64,000 nucleotides of DNA from Lacimicrobium alkaliphilum (GTDB lineage Bacteria > Pseudomonadota > Gammaproteobacteria > Enterobacterales > Alteromonadaceae). This document shows positions 22,849-31,964 of this stretch, piece after piece. The notes below the pieces were generated by a model. The model had not been told where the DNA came from, did no database searches, and saw nothing but the letters and a program-made list of their open reading frames with translations. Location of the stretch: NCBI RefSeq assembly GCF_002591895.1, contig NZ_NISX01000007.1:62001-126000 (forward strand), in the 5' to 3' direction. Position 1 is the first letter of the stretch. Each line of letters starts with the position of its first letter. Position numbers and translations under genes: made by a program.

Positions 22849-23244
22849 TTAACTGATTCTGGACAAAAGCTCTTTGCCGATTTCACTTGAGATGTGACCG
22901 TTGGCCTCAGCCCAGTCTTTTAGTGCCATGCCGTCTTTTTCAGTAGTAGACAAGTCGGATTTGCTCATGCGTTTAATCATATACACACCAGATTCAACCG
23001 AACCGGTCTCCATGGCGTAACGAATCAAACTGCTGCCACCGCAGCTGATACCACCATAGTAATCACCGAGGCGCAGCTTATAATCGTCCTGCACAGATTT
23101 AAGCTTTTTGCGCAGCTCTGACTTATCATCATTTTTCACGATAGTGCAAATATTGGCCAAATCATCATTGATATCTGCCTGACTGACAGGAGAGAATGCA
23201 ACAAAGGACAAACTGGTAAACAATGCGATTGCGGACTTTTTCAT
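22849..23244 (-). CDS. Secreted DUF3718-like protein
   Basis: Small exported protein of 131 residues. A signal peptide (MKKSAIALFTSLSFVAFSPVSQA, cleavage about residue 23) precedes a mature part beginning DINDDLANICTIVKNDDKSELRK, with two cysteines (ICTIV and ISCGGSS) that may form a disulfide. The ICxxVKxDDxxxLRKxL and GISCGGxSLxRYA pattern recalls DUF3718 proteins of Alteromonadales and Vibrionales, whose function is unknown. The ribosome binding site AAGAGG lies 7-8 bases before the ATG. It stands alone, convergent with msrQ. Confidence 0.65.
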   Translation of the reverse strand: MKKSAIALFTSLSFVAFSPVSQADINDDLANICTIVKNDDKSELRKKLKSVQDDYKLRLGDYYGGISCGGSSLIRYAMETGSVESGVYMIKRMSKSDLSTTEKDGMALKDWAEANGHISSEIGKELLSRIS

Positions 23245-23616
23245 TTCGGTGCCTCTTAACTTTAGAAGGTATGGTCGGTCTTGACGCAGAGAAGAATACG
23301 CGATTGCTCAGAGAGCCGATAGAGGCTTACCGGTACCTTAGTATAGCTTTTTATACCTAATATTATGAGCACAGGAATATGAGGATACTGAGCAGGCTGA
23401 AGCTTAGAGTACGTCCGCTTCAACCCCGGCTGAGCCAATGCTTATGCGCCCGTTTATCTGATTGCAATAAAGCGTTGGAATAAAAAATAAAGATGCAGAA
23501 GAGGCTCCAACATGGCTTGTGAGGAAGGCAGGCCACGATACCCTGTCAGCCAGCACAAAGAGGTGCAGGCCATGAAAGATAAGGCATAAGGGCAGAATTG
23601 CCCATTCGCTAAAAAA
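23245..23616. other. Intergenic region between the DUF3718-like gene and rnpB
   Basis: About 370 bp. The left end must carry the promoter of the minus-strand gene at 22849 (a TATACT-like -10 is present but no good -35). A weak hairpin GGGCA/TGCCC at 23590-23603 lies just past the rnpB 3' end. Nothing else was recognised; open frames here are not convincing. Confidence 0.5.
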
Positions 23617-24014
<398 letters not shown>

Positions 24015-24021
24015 GGCGCCG

Positions 24022-24027
24022 ATTCTA
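24022..24027 (-). promoter_or_regulatory. Probable -10 element of rnpB
   Basis: On the minus strand TAGAAT lies about seven bases before the RNA start and is followed by the G/C-rich stretch CGGCGCC, as in stringently controlled stable-RNA promoters. No good -35 hexamer is seen. Confidence 0.45.
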
Positions 24028-24098
24028 CCTGCTTTACCTGACAAAAACTATGGGAACAGGTAGATTAGCGTAATTGGTATCGCAAACAAAAAAGATAG

Positions 24099-24125
24099 TG
24101 AAAGATAATCAAGTTCCGCCGATAC
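24099..24125 (+). promoter_or_regulatory. Sigma28 (FliA)-type promoter of the chemoreceptor gene
   Basis: TGAA, 15 bases, then GCCGATAC matches the flagellar sigma28 consensus TAAA-N15-GCCGATAA at 10 of 12 positions. It lies 53 bases upstream of the chemoreceptor ATG. Confidence 0.6.
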
Positions 24126-24178
24126 TAGTATCTGAACACTCATTGGATACAAACACTCATTAGGGAGTAGCTAAGACA

Positions 24179-25780
24179 ATGAATCTGGTACAAAAACTCA
24201 TGGCCGCATTCGGCTTTATCGTACTGGTGATGATTATCCTCACCATATCCGTATCTGTAAGCCTGTCGGGAATGCGCGCGGCTACCGATATGACCAATCA
24301 TACTATGCAGGTAATGAATGATGCCGATGATATCGTTAAACACCTGCTGAGCATCGACAGTGGCCAACGCGGCTATGTGATCACTAATAATAAGGACTTT
24401 CTACAACCCTATAATGAGGGCAAAGCCGGCGTTGAGAAGAACCTTAAATCATTGCGTCAGCTAGTATCGGAAAGTCCCGGGCAGTTAAAACGCCTTGATG
24501 AAGTAAAAGCCATGTATGAAGAGTGGCTGGAAAATGCAATCGACCCCGCCATTCAGCTCAGGGCCATTGGCCTGGAACAAGCCTCTAATTTCGTTGCCAG
24601 AGGTGAAGGCAAAGCCAGAATGGAAAAACTTCAGGGTGTACTGGATGAGTTTATCGCCACCGAACAGGGCATCCTGACACAGCGTACTGAAGATGCCGCA
24701 GATGCATCAGTGACCACACAGGTTGCGGCGATTCTGGGCGGTATTCTGGTCATACTGGTAGCCGTCGGCGCGGCCTGGTTATTCAGCCGGCAGTTAAAAA
24801 GACGGCTGGACATGGCTATGCAGGTCACCACAGATGTAGCCGATGGCAAGCTGGATACCCGCATTGATGACAGCGGCAATGACGAAATTGCCGAGTTACT
24901 CTCAGCCATGAACCATATGCAAACCCAGTTGCGTCAGATGATGCAACAAATCGGCACCGCCTCTACTGAACTAAACGATGCCAGCCAGTCAGTGTCCAGT
25001 ACTGCTGAACAGCTTTCTGTCTCCTCGGATGAACAATCTAACTCCAGTGATTCCATTGCTGCTTCGATACAGGAACTCAGCGAAAGCATCCGTCACGTGT
25101 CGGAAAATGCACAGGAAGCGAGCAGTATCGCCACAGAATCCGGTTCCAGTGCAGAGCAAAGTGCCCAGATCATGGAGAAAATGGTCGCCGCGATGAAACG
25201 GATTAACGATGTAGTGCGTGATGCGTCTTCACAAGTGGTTGAATTAGGTAAGCAATCAGAACAAATCAGCTCGATTGTCAATGTGATTAAATCCATTGCC
25301 GATCAGACTAACCTGCTGGCATTAAACGCAGCCATTGAGGCGGCACGAGCCGGCGAGCAGGGCCGTGGGTTTTCAGTGGTAGCCGATGAAGTCCGTACAC
25401 TGGCTCAGCGCACCAGTGAGTCCACCGATGAGATTGAAACAATGGTGGGGCGTATTCAGCAAGGCACTCAGGGTACCGTTCAGCAAATGGAACGGGGCGT
25501 TAAGGAAGTGGAAGAAGGGGTTGAGCTGGCCGATCAGACGGGTATTGCAATCCGTGAAATCAGAGAAAGCTTCGATCGCGTGTTGAATGTGGTTCAGGAT
25601 ATCAGCCATGCTCTGAGTGAACAAAACCAGGCCAGTGATGAAGTGGCCAAGCATGTTGAACGCTTCTCCGCCATGACGGAGCAGAATAAAGAAGCGACTC
25701 AGCATACCAGCAGCACAGCTCACCAACTGCAGACGCTGGCCGGGCAACTCGGCAAGGCGGTCAGCCGCTTCCGTTACTAA
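24179..25780 (+). CDS. Methyl-accepting chemotaxis protein
   Basis: Membrane chemoreceptor of 533 residues. Order: membrane segment 1 (about residues 8-28), periplasmic CHASE3-like sensor ([20 protein letters not shown] near 60), membrane segment 2 (about 183-204), HAMP, then the cytoplasmic coiled-coil signalling domain with the invariant tip [20 protein letters not shown] and [15 protein letters not shown], which binds CheA/CheW. There is no C-terminal NWETF-type tether for CheR/CheB. AGGGAG lies upstream of the ATG. The ligand cannot be predicted. Probable sigma28 control fits a motility gene. Confidence 0.95.
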   Translation: MNLVQKLMAAFGFIVLVMIILTISVSVSLSGMRAATDMTNHTMQVMNDADDIVKHLLSIDSGQRGYVITNNKDFLQPYNEGKAGVEKNLKSLRQLVSESPGQLKRLDEVKAMYEEWLENAIDPAIQLRAIGLEQASNFVARGEGKARMEKLQGVLDEFIATEQGILTQRTEDAADASVTTQVAAILGGILVILVAVGAAWLFSRQLKRRLDMAMQVTTDVADGKLDTRIDDSGNDEIAELLSAMNHMQTQLRQMMQQIGTASTELNDASQSVSSTAEQLSVSSDEQSNSSDSIAASIQELSESIRHVSENAQEASSIATESGSSAEQSAQIMEKMVAAMKRINDVVRDASSQVVELGKQSEQISSIVNVIKSIADQTNLLALNAAIEAARAGEQGRGFSVVADEVRTLAQRTSESTDEIETMVGRIQQGTQGTVQQMERGVKEVEEGVELADQTGIAIREIRESFDRVLNVVQDISHALSEQNQASDEVAKHVERFSAMTEQNKEATQHTSSTAHQLQTLAGQLGKAVSRFRY

Positions 25781-25816
25781 AAAAATTAGTATCTGCATAA
25801 TTGCTTATCAGAGATG

Positions 25817-25840
25817 GCCGATAACCTTAGGGTTATCGGC
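25817..25840 (+). terminator. Hairpin between the chemoreceptor and the next gene
   Basis: A perfect 10-bp stem GCCGATAACC/GGTTATCGGC with a TTAG loop lies 37 bases after the chemoreceptor stop. It lacks a U-run, so termination is uncertain. Its left arm also reads as a perfect sigma28 -10 (GCCGATAA), with TAAT 15 bases upstream. Confidence 0.45.
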
Positions 25841-25908
25841 TGTGGATGATATCTCTGCTAAGCTAAAGGGTCGTTTATTTATCAATCAGTCAGGAATAGT
25901 ACGGCACT

Positions 25909-27360
25909 ATGAGTGAAACCGTAGGCGAGAGCCGCTACACGAAAGAACTACGCGTCTTAATCAGCAAAATACATGATGTCACGCCGGTCAGAGATTCGCT
26001 GTACGAACACGCCACAGAGTACTTTGCCCTTCAGGCTGCTGAAGAACAAAAGCAGATTCAACTCAACAGCCAGTTGCAGACCGCCAGTGAGGCAACGAGC
26101 AAGAATGCCGAACAGCAGCAGAAAAAGGCCCAGAGCAACCTCAGGGAATACCAGCAAAAGCTCCGGGAGGCAAGAATTGAACGACTGAACAACCTGCTCC
26201 AGATCTGTGAAAAAATATTACACCTGACAGACGGCAAAGATGAGCAGGAAATCCAGCGCAATTGTGCCCGACTGTTAGGTACGATGTTGTTGATCACTCC
26301 CACTGAAAAGCGAAAAGTCGGGCAATCTAACCAGCGAACAAAACATCTGTATAAAGCAGTATTGAGTCTGCTTTTGCTTGAACGCATGGTGGCAGACAAT
26401 CAAATCAGCAACCAATATGTACTCAAGCATGCGGGGCAACGAATCAGCGCCCCGGAGAACAAAGACACAGCCAGTCAGTGTCCTTATCGCAATCATGTTC
26501 AGGTACCGCTGCTGATGACCGCTCTGATGCAGGACATAGGCCAGTATCATCCTGATGCACAGCGCATTCTCAAGGGCCCTGACGGTGACCTGAATGAGTT
26601 TCGGGTGCTGGAAAAAGATCAACGCCTGAACCTGCTGAAAATAAGCTATCAGCAGACTCTCGCGTACCTTAAAACCGGCCTGGGTAAAAACATTTATGTG
26701 GGCAACTCTAAGCAGGAAAGGGACGATTTCAACCAGAATGAAGATGAAAAGATGAAGTTTATCTTCACCCTGTTAAAGTCCTCACTGGATCCTCAGCAGT
26801 CCATCGGCAACTTGCTCAAAGTGCCACAGGTTTATACCTCCGTGGTACTTTCCACCAAAGCGGTGTATGACTACGAGTCTTTGCCCAAGGCCGCTATGGT
26901 GCTGGAGAAAGCCGCCGAAAAGGGCGCCCTGAATAAGACTGCCGTCGACAGTTTTGTGCGCATTGTGGGCTATTTTCCCCAGGGATTTGGTATCACCTAT
27001 ATTCCTAAGGACTCCGATCGCCGTGATCTGGACCGATATGAATACGCCATAGTCACTGCGCTGTATCCAGAGGACCCGCACGTTCCCAATTGCCGGACGG
27101 CCACCAAAAGCCTGACATTTTCACAGTTTGGTCAGGGCCTTAGGGTCGGAAAGGATAACAACCTTTACTACCCCCAGGCCCGCAAAAAACTGGAACGTAT
27201 GAGTAAAGAACGACTGCTCGAGATCCTCAGTAAACTGGTGTCTAATTTTGAAGAGCGCAAAGAGCTGGACTTACTGCCAAAATGCTGGCATCCCTACACT
27301 TACTTCTCTTATGCAAAACACCAGAATCTGTGGAACAAGAAAACCACTAAAACGAACTGA
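25909..27360 (+). CDS. Conserved protein with degenerate HD-GYP-like region
   Basis: Cytoplasmic protein of 483 residues with no signal or membrane segment. Residues about 45-100 form a Gln/Glu/Lys-rich coiled coil. A helical centre contains NHVQVPLLMTALMQDIGQYHP (about 197-217), which looks like the HDIG helix of an HD domain with the catalytic histidine replaced by glutamine. The later stretch VDSFVRIVGYFPQGFGITYIP followed by YAIVTALYPEDPHVP resembles the tail of HD-GYP c-di-GMP phosphodiesterases. If the relation is real the enzyme would be inactive and possibly a binding protein. Function is unknown; it follows the chemoreceptor and is convergent with rsmI. Confidence 0.55.
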   Translation: MSETVGESRYTKELRVLISKIHDVTPVRDSLYEHATEYFALQAAEEQKQIQLNSQLQTASEATSKNAEQQQKKAQSNLREYQQKLREARIERLNNLLQICEKILHLTDGKDEQEIQRNCARLLGTMLLITPTEKRKVGQSNQRTKHLYKAVLSLLLLERMVADNQISNQYVLKHAGQRISAPENKDTASQCPYRNHVQVPLLMTALMQDIGQYHPDAQRILKGPDGDLNEFRVLEKDQRLNLLKISYQQTLAYLKTGLGKNIYVGNSKQERDDFNQNEDEKMKFIFTLLKSSLDPQQSIGNLLKVPQVYTSVVLSTKAVYDYESLPKAAMVLEKAAEKGALNKTAVDSFVRIVGYFPQGFGITYIPKDSDRRDLDRYEYAIVTALYPEDPHVPNCRTATKSLTFSQFGQGLRVGKDNNLYYPQARKKLERMSKERLLEILSKLVSNFEERKELDLLPKCWHPYTYFSYAKHQNLWNKKTTKTN

Positions 27361-27369
27361 TATTGCGGG

Positions 27370-28224
27370 TCATTGCTGCAGCTGCAAACCCAGCTGGTAA
27401 AGGGCATTTTTTTTCAGTTTATAATGCCCCGCCGTAATCGCGGCGGCTTTTTTAAGGGGCAGCTCCTGCATCAATGTGGTGAGCAAATTTATGGCCTCCG
27501 CCGGCATCTGGCCACTGCGGTCCTCTCCGGGGCCTACCATCAGCACAAATTCACCTTTCTGATGTACCGGATCTGCCTGCAACCACTGAGCAATCTCAGC
27601 AGCGGGGCCGGTCCGGAATGTCTCAAAGGTCTTGGTCAGCTCTTTAGCCAGAGCAAGCTGTCGGTCGGCGCCCAGTTCTTCAATCAACAGCAAAACCGAA
27701 TCCAGAATGCGCCTGGGCGCTTCATAGAACACGGCTGTGCCGCTGGCATCTTTCAGCTCAGCCAGTTGCTCCCTACGCGCCATTTCTCTGACCGGCAAAA
27801 AACCGAAAAAGGTAAACTGATCCGTCGGTAGTCCTGAAGCACAAAGGGCAGTAATTAACGCACAGGCACCCGGAATGGGTACGACAGGGATAGTATTCCG
27901 ACGACACAAATTTACCAACTGATAACCAGGGTCGCTGATCAGAGGGGTACCTGCATCGCTGATCAGCGCGATATCCAGCCCCTCATTCAGTTTCATCAAT
28001 AGCTGTTGGGCGCGCTGGGTCTCATTATGATCATGCAGCGACAACAACCGGGCTGAGATATTATAATGATCAAGCAGGCCCTTGCTGTGTCGGGTATCCT
28101 CGGCGGCAATCACAGCCACCTGCTGAAGAACCTGCAATCCCCGGTGACTGATATCAGCCAGGTTACCTATAGGTGTAGCAACTATATACAAAGTACCACT
28201 TGCAGATTCACCTTTTGTGCTCAT
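27370..28224 (-). CDS. rsmI: 16S rRNA (cytidine(1402)-2'-O)-methyltransferase RsmI
   Basis: SAM-dependent tetrapyrrole-methylase-fold enzyme of 284 residues that methylates the 2'-OH of C1402. Signatures: LYIVATPIGNLADISHRGLQVL, AEDTRHSKGLLDHY, ISDAGTPLISDPGYQLV, and GFLPVRE. It is divergent from lpoA, exactly as yraL is from yraM in E. coli. AAGGG upstream of the ATG is a possible ribosome binding site. Confidence 0.96.
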   Translation of the reverse strand: MSTKGESASGTLYIVATPIGNLADISHRGLQVLQQVAVIAAEDTRHSKGLLDHYNISARLLSLHDHNETQRAQQLLMKLNEGLDIALISDAGTPLISDPGYQLVNLCRRNTIPVVPIPGACALITALCASGLPTDQFTFFGFLPVREMARREQLAELKDASGTAVFYEAPRRILDSVLLLIEELGADRQLALAKELTKTFETFRTGPAAEIAQWLQADPVHQKGEFVLMVGPGEDRSGQMPAEAINLLTTLMQELPLKKAAAITAGHYKLKKNALYQLGLQLQQ

Positions 28225-28309
28225 GGATTAACCCTTTGATTGTGTTCCCATGAGCCACATCATAAACTAGCAGTACTGATATTTCGCCAGTAAGTTATTA
28301 AGGTTGCCA

Positions 28310-30106
28310 ATGTTGAATCTGCGCAAACTGACCATGTCTATTACAATGATGCTGCTGACGGCATGTGCCACAGCACCAGATGTCAGTGACAAACGGGTTA
28401 TTACTAAGGGCTCAGAATCGCCGTCCAGGCAACAAACATACACGGCTGAAGAACTTATCGCACAGGCAAGGCAGGCGGAACAAAGTGAGCAACCCGGATT
28501 ACTGCTAAGTGCTGTCAAAGCGCTGTACCAGCAGGGTGACTGCAAGACCACATTGAAAGTACTGCAACCACTGATACCGGCCATCAGCGATATAGTACAG
28601 AAGGAGCAGGCCAGACTGATTTTCAGTCAGTGTTTACTGGCAATTGATCAGCCCGCGCTGGCAAAAGCCAGTCTGGATAAGGTCAGCAATAAACTGCATA
28701 TTCTGCCTGCACGACTCAGGTTCAGCGCTGAATTGGCCGAATATCATCACGACTATCTGACGGCTGCCAATTATCTTGCCGAGTTAATTAGTCTGAATCC
28801 GTCACTGGCGGAATCACATTACCCTAAAATATGGCAATTACTGGAGCAACTCGATACAACTGAACTGACAGAAGCATCAGCAACGTCAGGTTATCTCACT
28901 CCCTGGCTCGAATTAGCCCGGCTGACACGGCAAACTCCTTCTTTGGAGCTGAGCCAAGGTATCAGTTTGTGGCAGCAACAATACCCTACATTGCCTATTC
29001 CGGAGCCCGTTCAGCAACTGTTTGAACAGGCTCGTTATCAGCCGCAGAATATTGCGGTCATTCTTCCTTTGTCCGGGCGTTTAGGAAATCAGGGGCAGGC
29101 CATTAAAGAAGGGGTTCTCGCGGCATATTTTGCTGAAAAAGGGCAGCAGACCTATGCGCCACAGCTCAGATTCTATGACTCAGTCCTGCTGAATGAATCC
29201 GATATACAGAACCTGGTGTTGCAGCACGATTTTGTTTTGGGCCCCCTGTTAAGAGAAAATATTCCCGGCGTGCTGACACAATTACCCCCGTCGACTCCGG
29301 CGTTATTGTTAAACCGGGTTGAGCAAGAAAAATCTGTGGCACATCACTATTTTTATTCTCTCGCTCCGGAAGATGAGGCCAGACAACTTGCCCGATACCT
29401 GCATGGTCGCGGCTACAAAATGCCTATGCTGATCAGTGCCGGGCGCCCGTTATTTGAGCGTATGGCAGAGCAATTTGTACGCCAATGGCAGGAGCTGGAG
29501 CGCCAGGAACCCACTTTGGTTACGTTCACCGATAACAAATCAATGCGCAATGCTGTGGACAGCATATTGGCTATTGACCAGAGTGAGCGACGGATCCAAC
29601 GGGTGAGATCTGTGATTAATCAGGAAGTGTATAGCTTCGCTCGTAACAGAAGAGACGTTGACGCGATTATTGTTTTTTCCAACCCGGCGCAGACCGAATT
29701 ACTTAATCCAATGATCGAGTCCAGCATCAGCCCTTTTTCCGACATCGTGCCGGTCTTCGCCACCAGCCGAAGTTTCAGTAAAGAACTGGGCAATAATAGC
29801 CTCAGAGATCTGCGTAATCTGGTTTTTGTAGATATGCCATGGATGTTGCCGGGAGCCGACTCTGATGTGAAAGCCGAAATTAATGAACTCTGGCCAAATC
29901 GAAGTGACAGTGAGAGTCGCCTATTCGCCATGGGCTACGATGCCTACAGATTGATTCCGGAATTAACCGTATTGCACGCACTGAGAGGCAGGCAGATCAA
30001 AGGTCTGACAGGAGAGCTCAGCATGGATAAGCAAAACCGTATCGTTCGCCGCTTGCCATTCGGTAAAATTGAACTGGATCGGGTCGTCTCTCTTGCCGGG
30101 GATTAA
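28310..30106 (+). CDS. lpoA: Penicillin-binding protein activator LpoA
   Basis: Outer-membrane lipoprotein that reaches through the periplasm to stimulate PBP1A. From the ATG at 28310 the protein has 598 residues; the signal peptide ends in the lipobox LLTAC with Cys19 as the lipidated residue. A TPR-like helical part (about 50-230) is followed by a periplasmic-binding-protein-fold domain starting at IAVILPLSGRLGNQGQAIKEG. Divergent from rsmI and first of lpoA-yraN-diaA-dolP. AAGG lies six bases upstream of the ATG. Confidence 0.93.
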   Translation: MLNLRKLTMSITMMLLTACATAPDVSDKRVITKGSESPSRQQTYTAEELIAQARQAEQSEQPGLLLSAVKALYQQGDCKTTLKVLQPLIPAISDIVQKEQARLIFSQCLLAIDQPALAKASLDKVSNKLHILPARLRFSAELAEYHHDYLTAANYLAELISLNPSLAESHYPKIWQLLEQLDTTELTEASATSGYLTPWLELARLTRQTPSLELSQGISLWQQQYPTLPIPEPVQQLFEQARYQPQNIAVILPLSGRLGNQGQAIKEGVLAAYFAEKGQQTYAPQLRFYDSVLLNESDIQNLVLQHDFVLGPLLRENIPGVLTQLPPSTPALLLNRVEQEKSVAHHYFYSLAPEDEARQLARYLHGRGYKMPMLISAGRPLFERMAEQFVRQWQELERQEPTLVTFTDNKSMRNAVDSILAIDQSERRIQRVRSVINQEVYSFARNRRDVDAIIVFSNPAQTELLNPMIESSISPFSDIVPVFATSRSFSKELGNNSLRDLRNLVFVDMPWMLPGADSDVKAEINELWPNRSDSESRLFAMGYDAYRLIPELTVLHALRGRQIKGLTGELSMDKQNRIVRRLPFGKIELDRVVSLAGD

Positions 30107-30452
30107 ACAACGGCTCTCGGGCCTTTTGGGACAATCGGCTGAGGCAAGAGCCTGTCGTTACCTGAAGGCACAGGGCCTGACGTTGATCACCACCAACTAC
30201 CATTGCAAATCTGGCGAGATCGATTTAATCATGCAGGATGACGATGAATTGGTTTTTGTAGAGGTAAAATATCGCACCAGGACCCATTTTGGGCACCCTG
30301 CTGAATACTTCGATACTCACAAGCGCAGGAAGTTTGAATCAGCCCTGTTTCATTTTATGCAATACAAAGGGTTAAACCCTGCCCACATTCCCCATAGAAT
30401 AGATCTCGTGGCGATTACAGGCAGCCAGATCCAGTGGATAAAACGACTATGA
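30069..30452 (+). CDS. yraN: YraN-family (UPF0102) nuclease-fold protein
   Basis: Small protein of up to 127 residues with the restriction-endonuclease-like core [21 protein letters not shown], in which Asp, Glu and Lys form the typical metal site. Its role is unknown, although the family is linked by position to envelope and replication genes. There is no ATG in the first part: candidate starts are TTG at 30069 or 30093, so the frame overlaps the lpoA end by up to 38 bases. The stop overlaps diaA by four. Confidence 0.85.
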   Translation: MNWIGSSLLPGIKQRLSGLLGQSAEARACRYLKAQGLTLITTNYHCKSGEIDLIMQDDDELVFVEVKYRTRTHFGHPAEYFDTHKRRKFESALFHFMQYKGLNPAHIPHRIDLVAITGSQIQWIKRL

Positions 30453-31045
30453 TAGAAACTATACGAGACAATTTTACGGAAAGTATTCAGACCAAGATAG
30501 CAGCGATTGAAATATTGCCTGAAGCCTTAGAGCAAGCCACTTACATGATGGTTCAGACGCTGATCGCGGGTCAGAAGATACTATGCTGTGGCAGTGGTGG
30601 TTCCGCCATGGATGCACAGCAATTTGCCTCACTGTTACTAAACAGGTTTGAAGGAGATCGCCCGAGTCTCCCGGCACTGGCATTGTCCTGTGATGCTGCA
30701 ACAATCACCTGTGCTGCTGATGAAGCCAGCTATGATGAAATCTTTTCAAAACAAATCCGGGCATTGGGGCAAAGCAATGATATTCTGTTGGCCATTTCTG
30801 CCGATGGTAATTCCCGCAATATTATTATGGCGATGGAAGCGGCCCTGAATCGCGATATGACCATTATCGCCCTCACCGGCAAGGACGGAGGTGAAATGGC
30901 TGGATTATTAGGTCCCAATGATCTGGAAGTCCGGGTGCCTTCAAATAAAAGCCAACGCATCCACGAAGTCCATCAGCTGGTCATTCACACTCTTTGCAAC
31001 GGCATTGATAATTGTCTTTTCCCCGAACATAACGGAGATGAATAA
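30449..31045 (+). CDS. diaA: DnaA initiator-associating factor DiaA
   Basis: SIS-domain protein of 198 residues that forms tetramers and helps load DnaA at oriC in E. coli. The sequence [54 protein letters not shown] and [18 protein letters not shown] follows DiaA/GmhA-type proteins closely and matches DiaA more than GmhA by gene neighbourhood. The ATG at 30449 overlaps the yraN stop as ATGA; an in-frame GTG 15 bases upstream is less likely. Confidence 0.92.
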   Translation: MIETIRDNFTESIQTKIAAIEILPEALEQATYMMVQTLIAGQKILCCGSGGSAMDAQQFASLLLNRFEGDRPSLPALALSCDAATITCAADEASYDEIFSKQIRALGQSNDILLAISADGNSRNIIMAMEAALNRDMTIIALTGKDGGEMAGLLGPNDLEVRVPSNKSQRIHEVHQLVIHTLCNGIDNCLFPEHNGDE

Positions 31046-31046
31046 G

Positions 31047-31619
31047 GTGAAACGAACAACAAAACTCCTCACTCTGATAGTCAGTATTGCCCTGCTACAG
31101 GGCTGCGCCGCTGTCGTGATAGGAGCCGGCGTGGGTGCCGCCGCGGTGGCTCATGACCGGCGAACCGTGGGTACTCAGCTGGATGATAAGACCCTGGCTT
31201 CTCGGATCAACAGCGCATTGTCAGAAAATAACAATATTAAACAGCATGCCCATATTAATGCCACAGTGTTTAACGGCGTGACGTTGCTGGTAGGGCAGGC
31301 GCCTAATGATGACCTGAAACGTCAGGCCCAGCAGATCACCGAAGCTGTGCCTCATGTGACAAAATTACATAATCAGATTCGCATCTCTAGCCCCACAGTG
31401 ACCTCTATACGCACCCACGACGTCTGGCTGGCTACCAAGGTTCGCAGCAAATTGCTGACTGACAAATCGGTGGACGGCTTGCATATAAAAGTCATAGTGG
31501 AAGATTCAGAAGTATTCCTGATGGGCCTGGTGACGCGACAGGAATCCGATAAAGCCGTTGAAGTGGCACGCAATATTGATGGTGTTGCGCGGGTGGTTAA
31601 GGCGTTTGAATACCTGTGA
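31047..31619 (+). CDS. dolP: Dual-BON-domain outer-membrane lipoprotein DolP
   Basis: Lipoprotein (older name YraP) of 190 residues. The GTG at 31047 has GGAG nine bases upstream and gives the signal peptide MKRTTKLLTLIVSIALLQGC with the lipobox cysteine at the end; an ATG nine bases upstream lies right on the GGAG and is less likely. Two BON domains follow (about 45-115 and 125-190), including GVTLLVGQAPND and SEVFLMGLVTRQES. DolP localises to division sites and supports outer-membrane integrity. It follows diaA with one base between. Confidence 0.92.
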   Translation: MKRTTKLLTLIVSIALLQGCAAVVIGAGVGAAAVAHDRRTVGTQLDDKTLASRINSALSENNNIKQHAHINATVFNGVTLLVGQAPNDDLKRQAQQITEAVPHVTKLHNQIRISSPTVTSIRTHDVWLATKVRSKLLTDKSVDGLHIKVIVEDSEVFLMGLVTRQESDKAVEVARNIDGVARVVKAFEYL

Positions 31620-31964
31620 ACCCAAGTATTCCAGAAAAAGGAAAATACAAAGAAAAAAATATAAGAAAGAGTAGTATTTATGTAAATCCTGGCTGACACT
31701 TTTCCACAGCATGGTTATATCTAACCGGCGTTTGCCAAATTCTGTTTTTATCAACTCCCTCACAAGCCTGCTCTGTCAATTACAAGCATTCAAATATTAC
31801 AATTTATTACAAATGTATTACCAAATATTGAATTTCCCAATCATTCGTAATAAAAAGGTAACCGCACAATAGAAACAGCTCGTACCACTTGAGCTGGTAG
31901 TCACCAATATAGAAAAACAATATCAACTTCAGTTGTTGGTTGAATAATAATCCAGGGAAACACT
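31620..31964. other. Intergenic region before the TonB receptor
   Basis: About 345 bp, strongly AT-rich from 31620 to 31860. A small hairpin TACCA/TGGTA sits at about 31883-31899 and CAGGGAAAC before the ATG is a likely ribosome binding site. No clear promoter, regulator site or gene was found. Confidence 0.4.

Noticed and set aside
24141-24166. Direct repeat ACACTCATT twice before the chemoreceptor
   Set aside because: Only nine bases, no known regulator pattern; likely chance.
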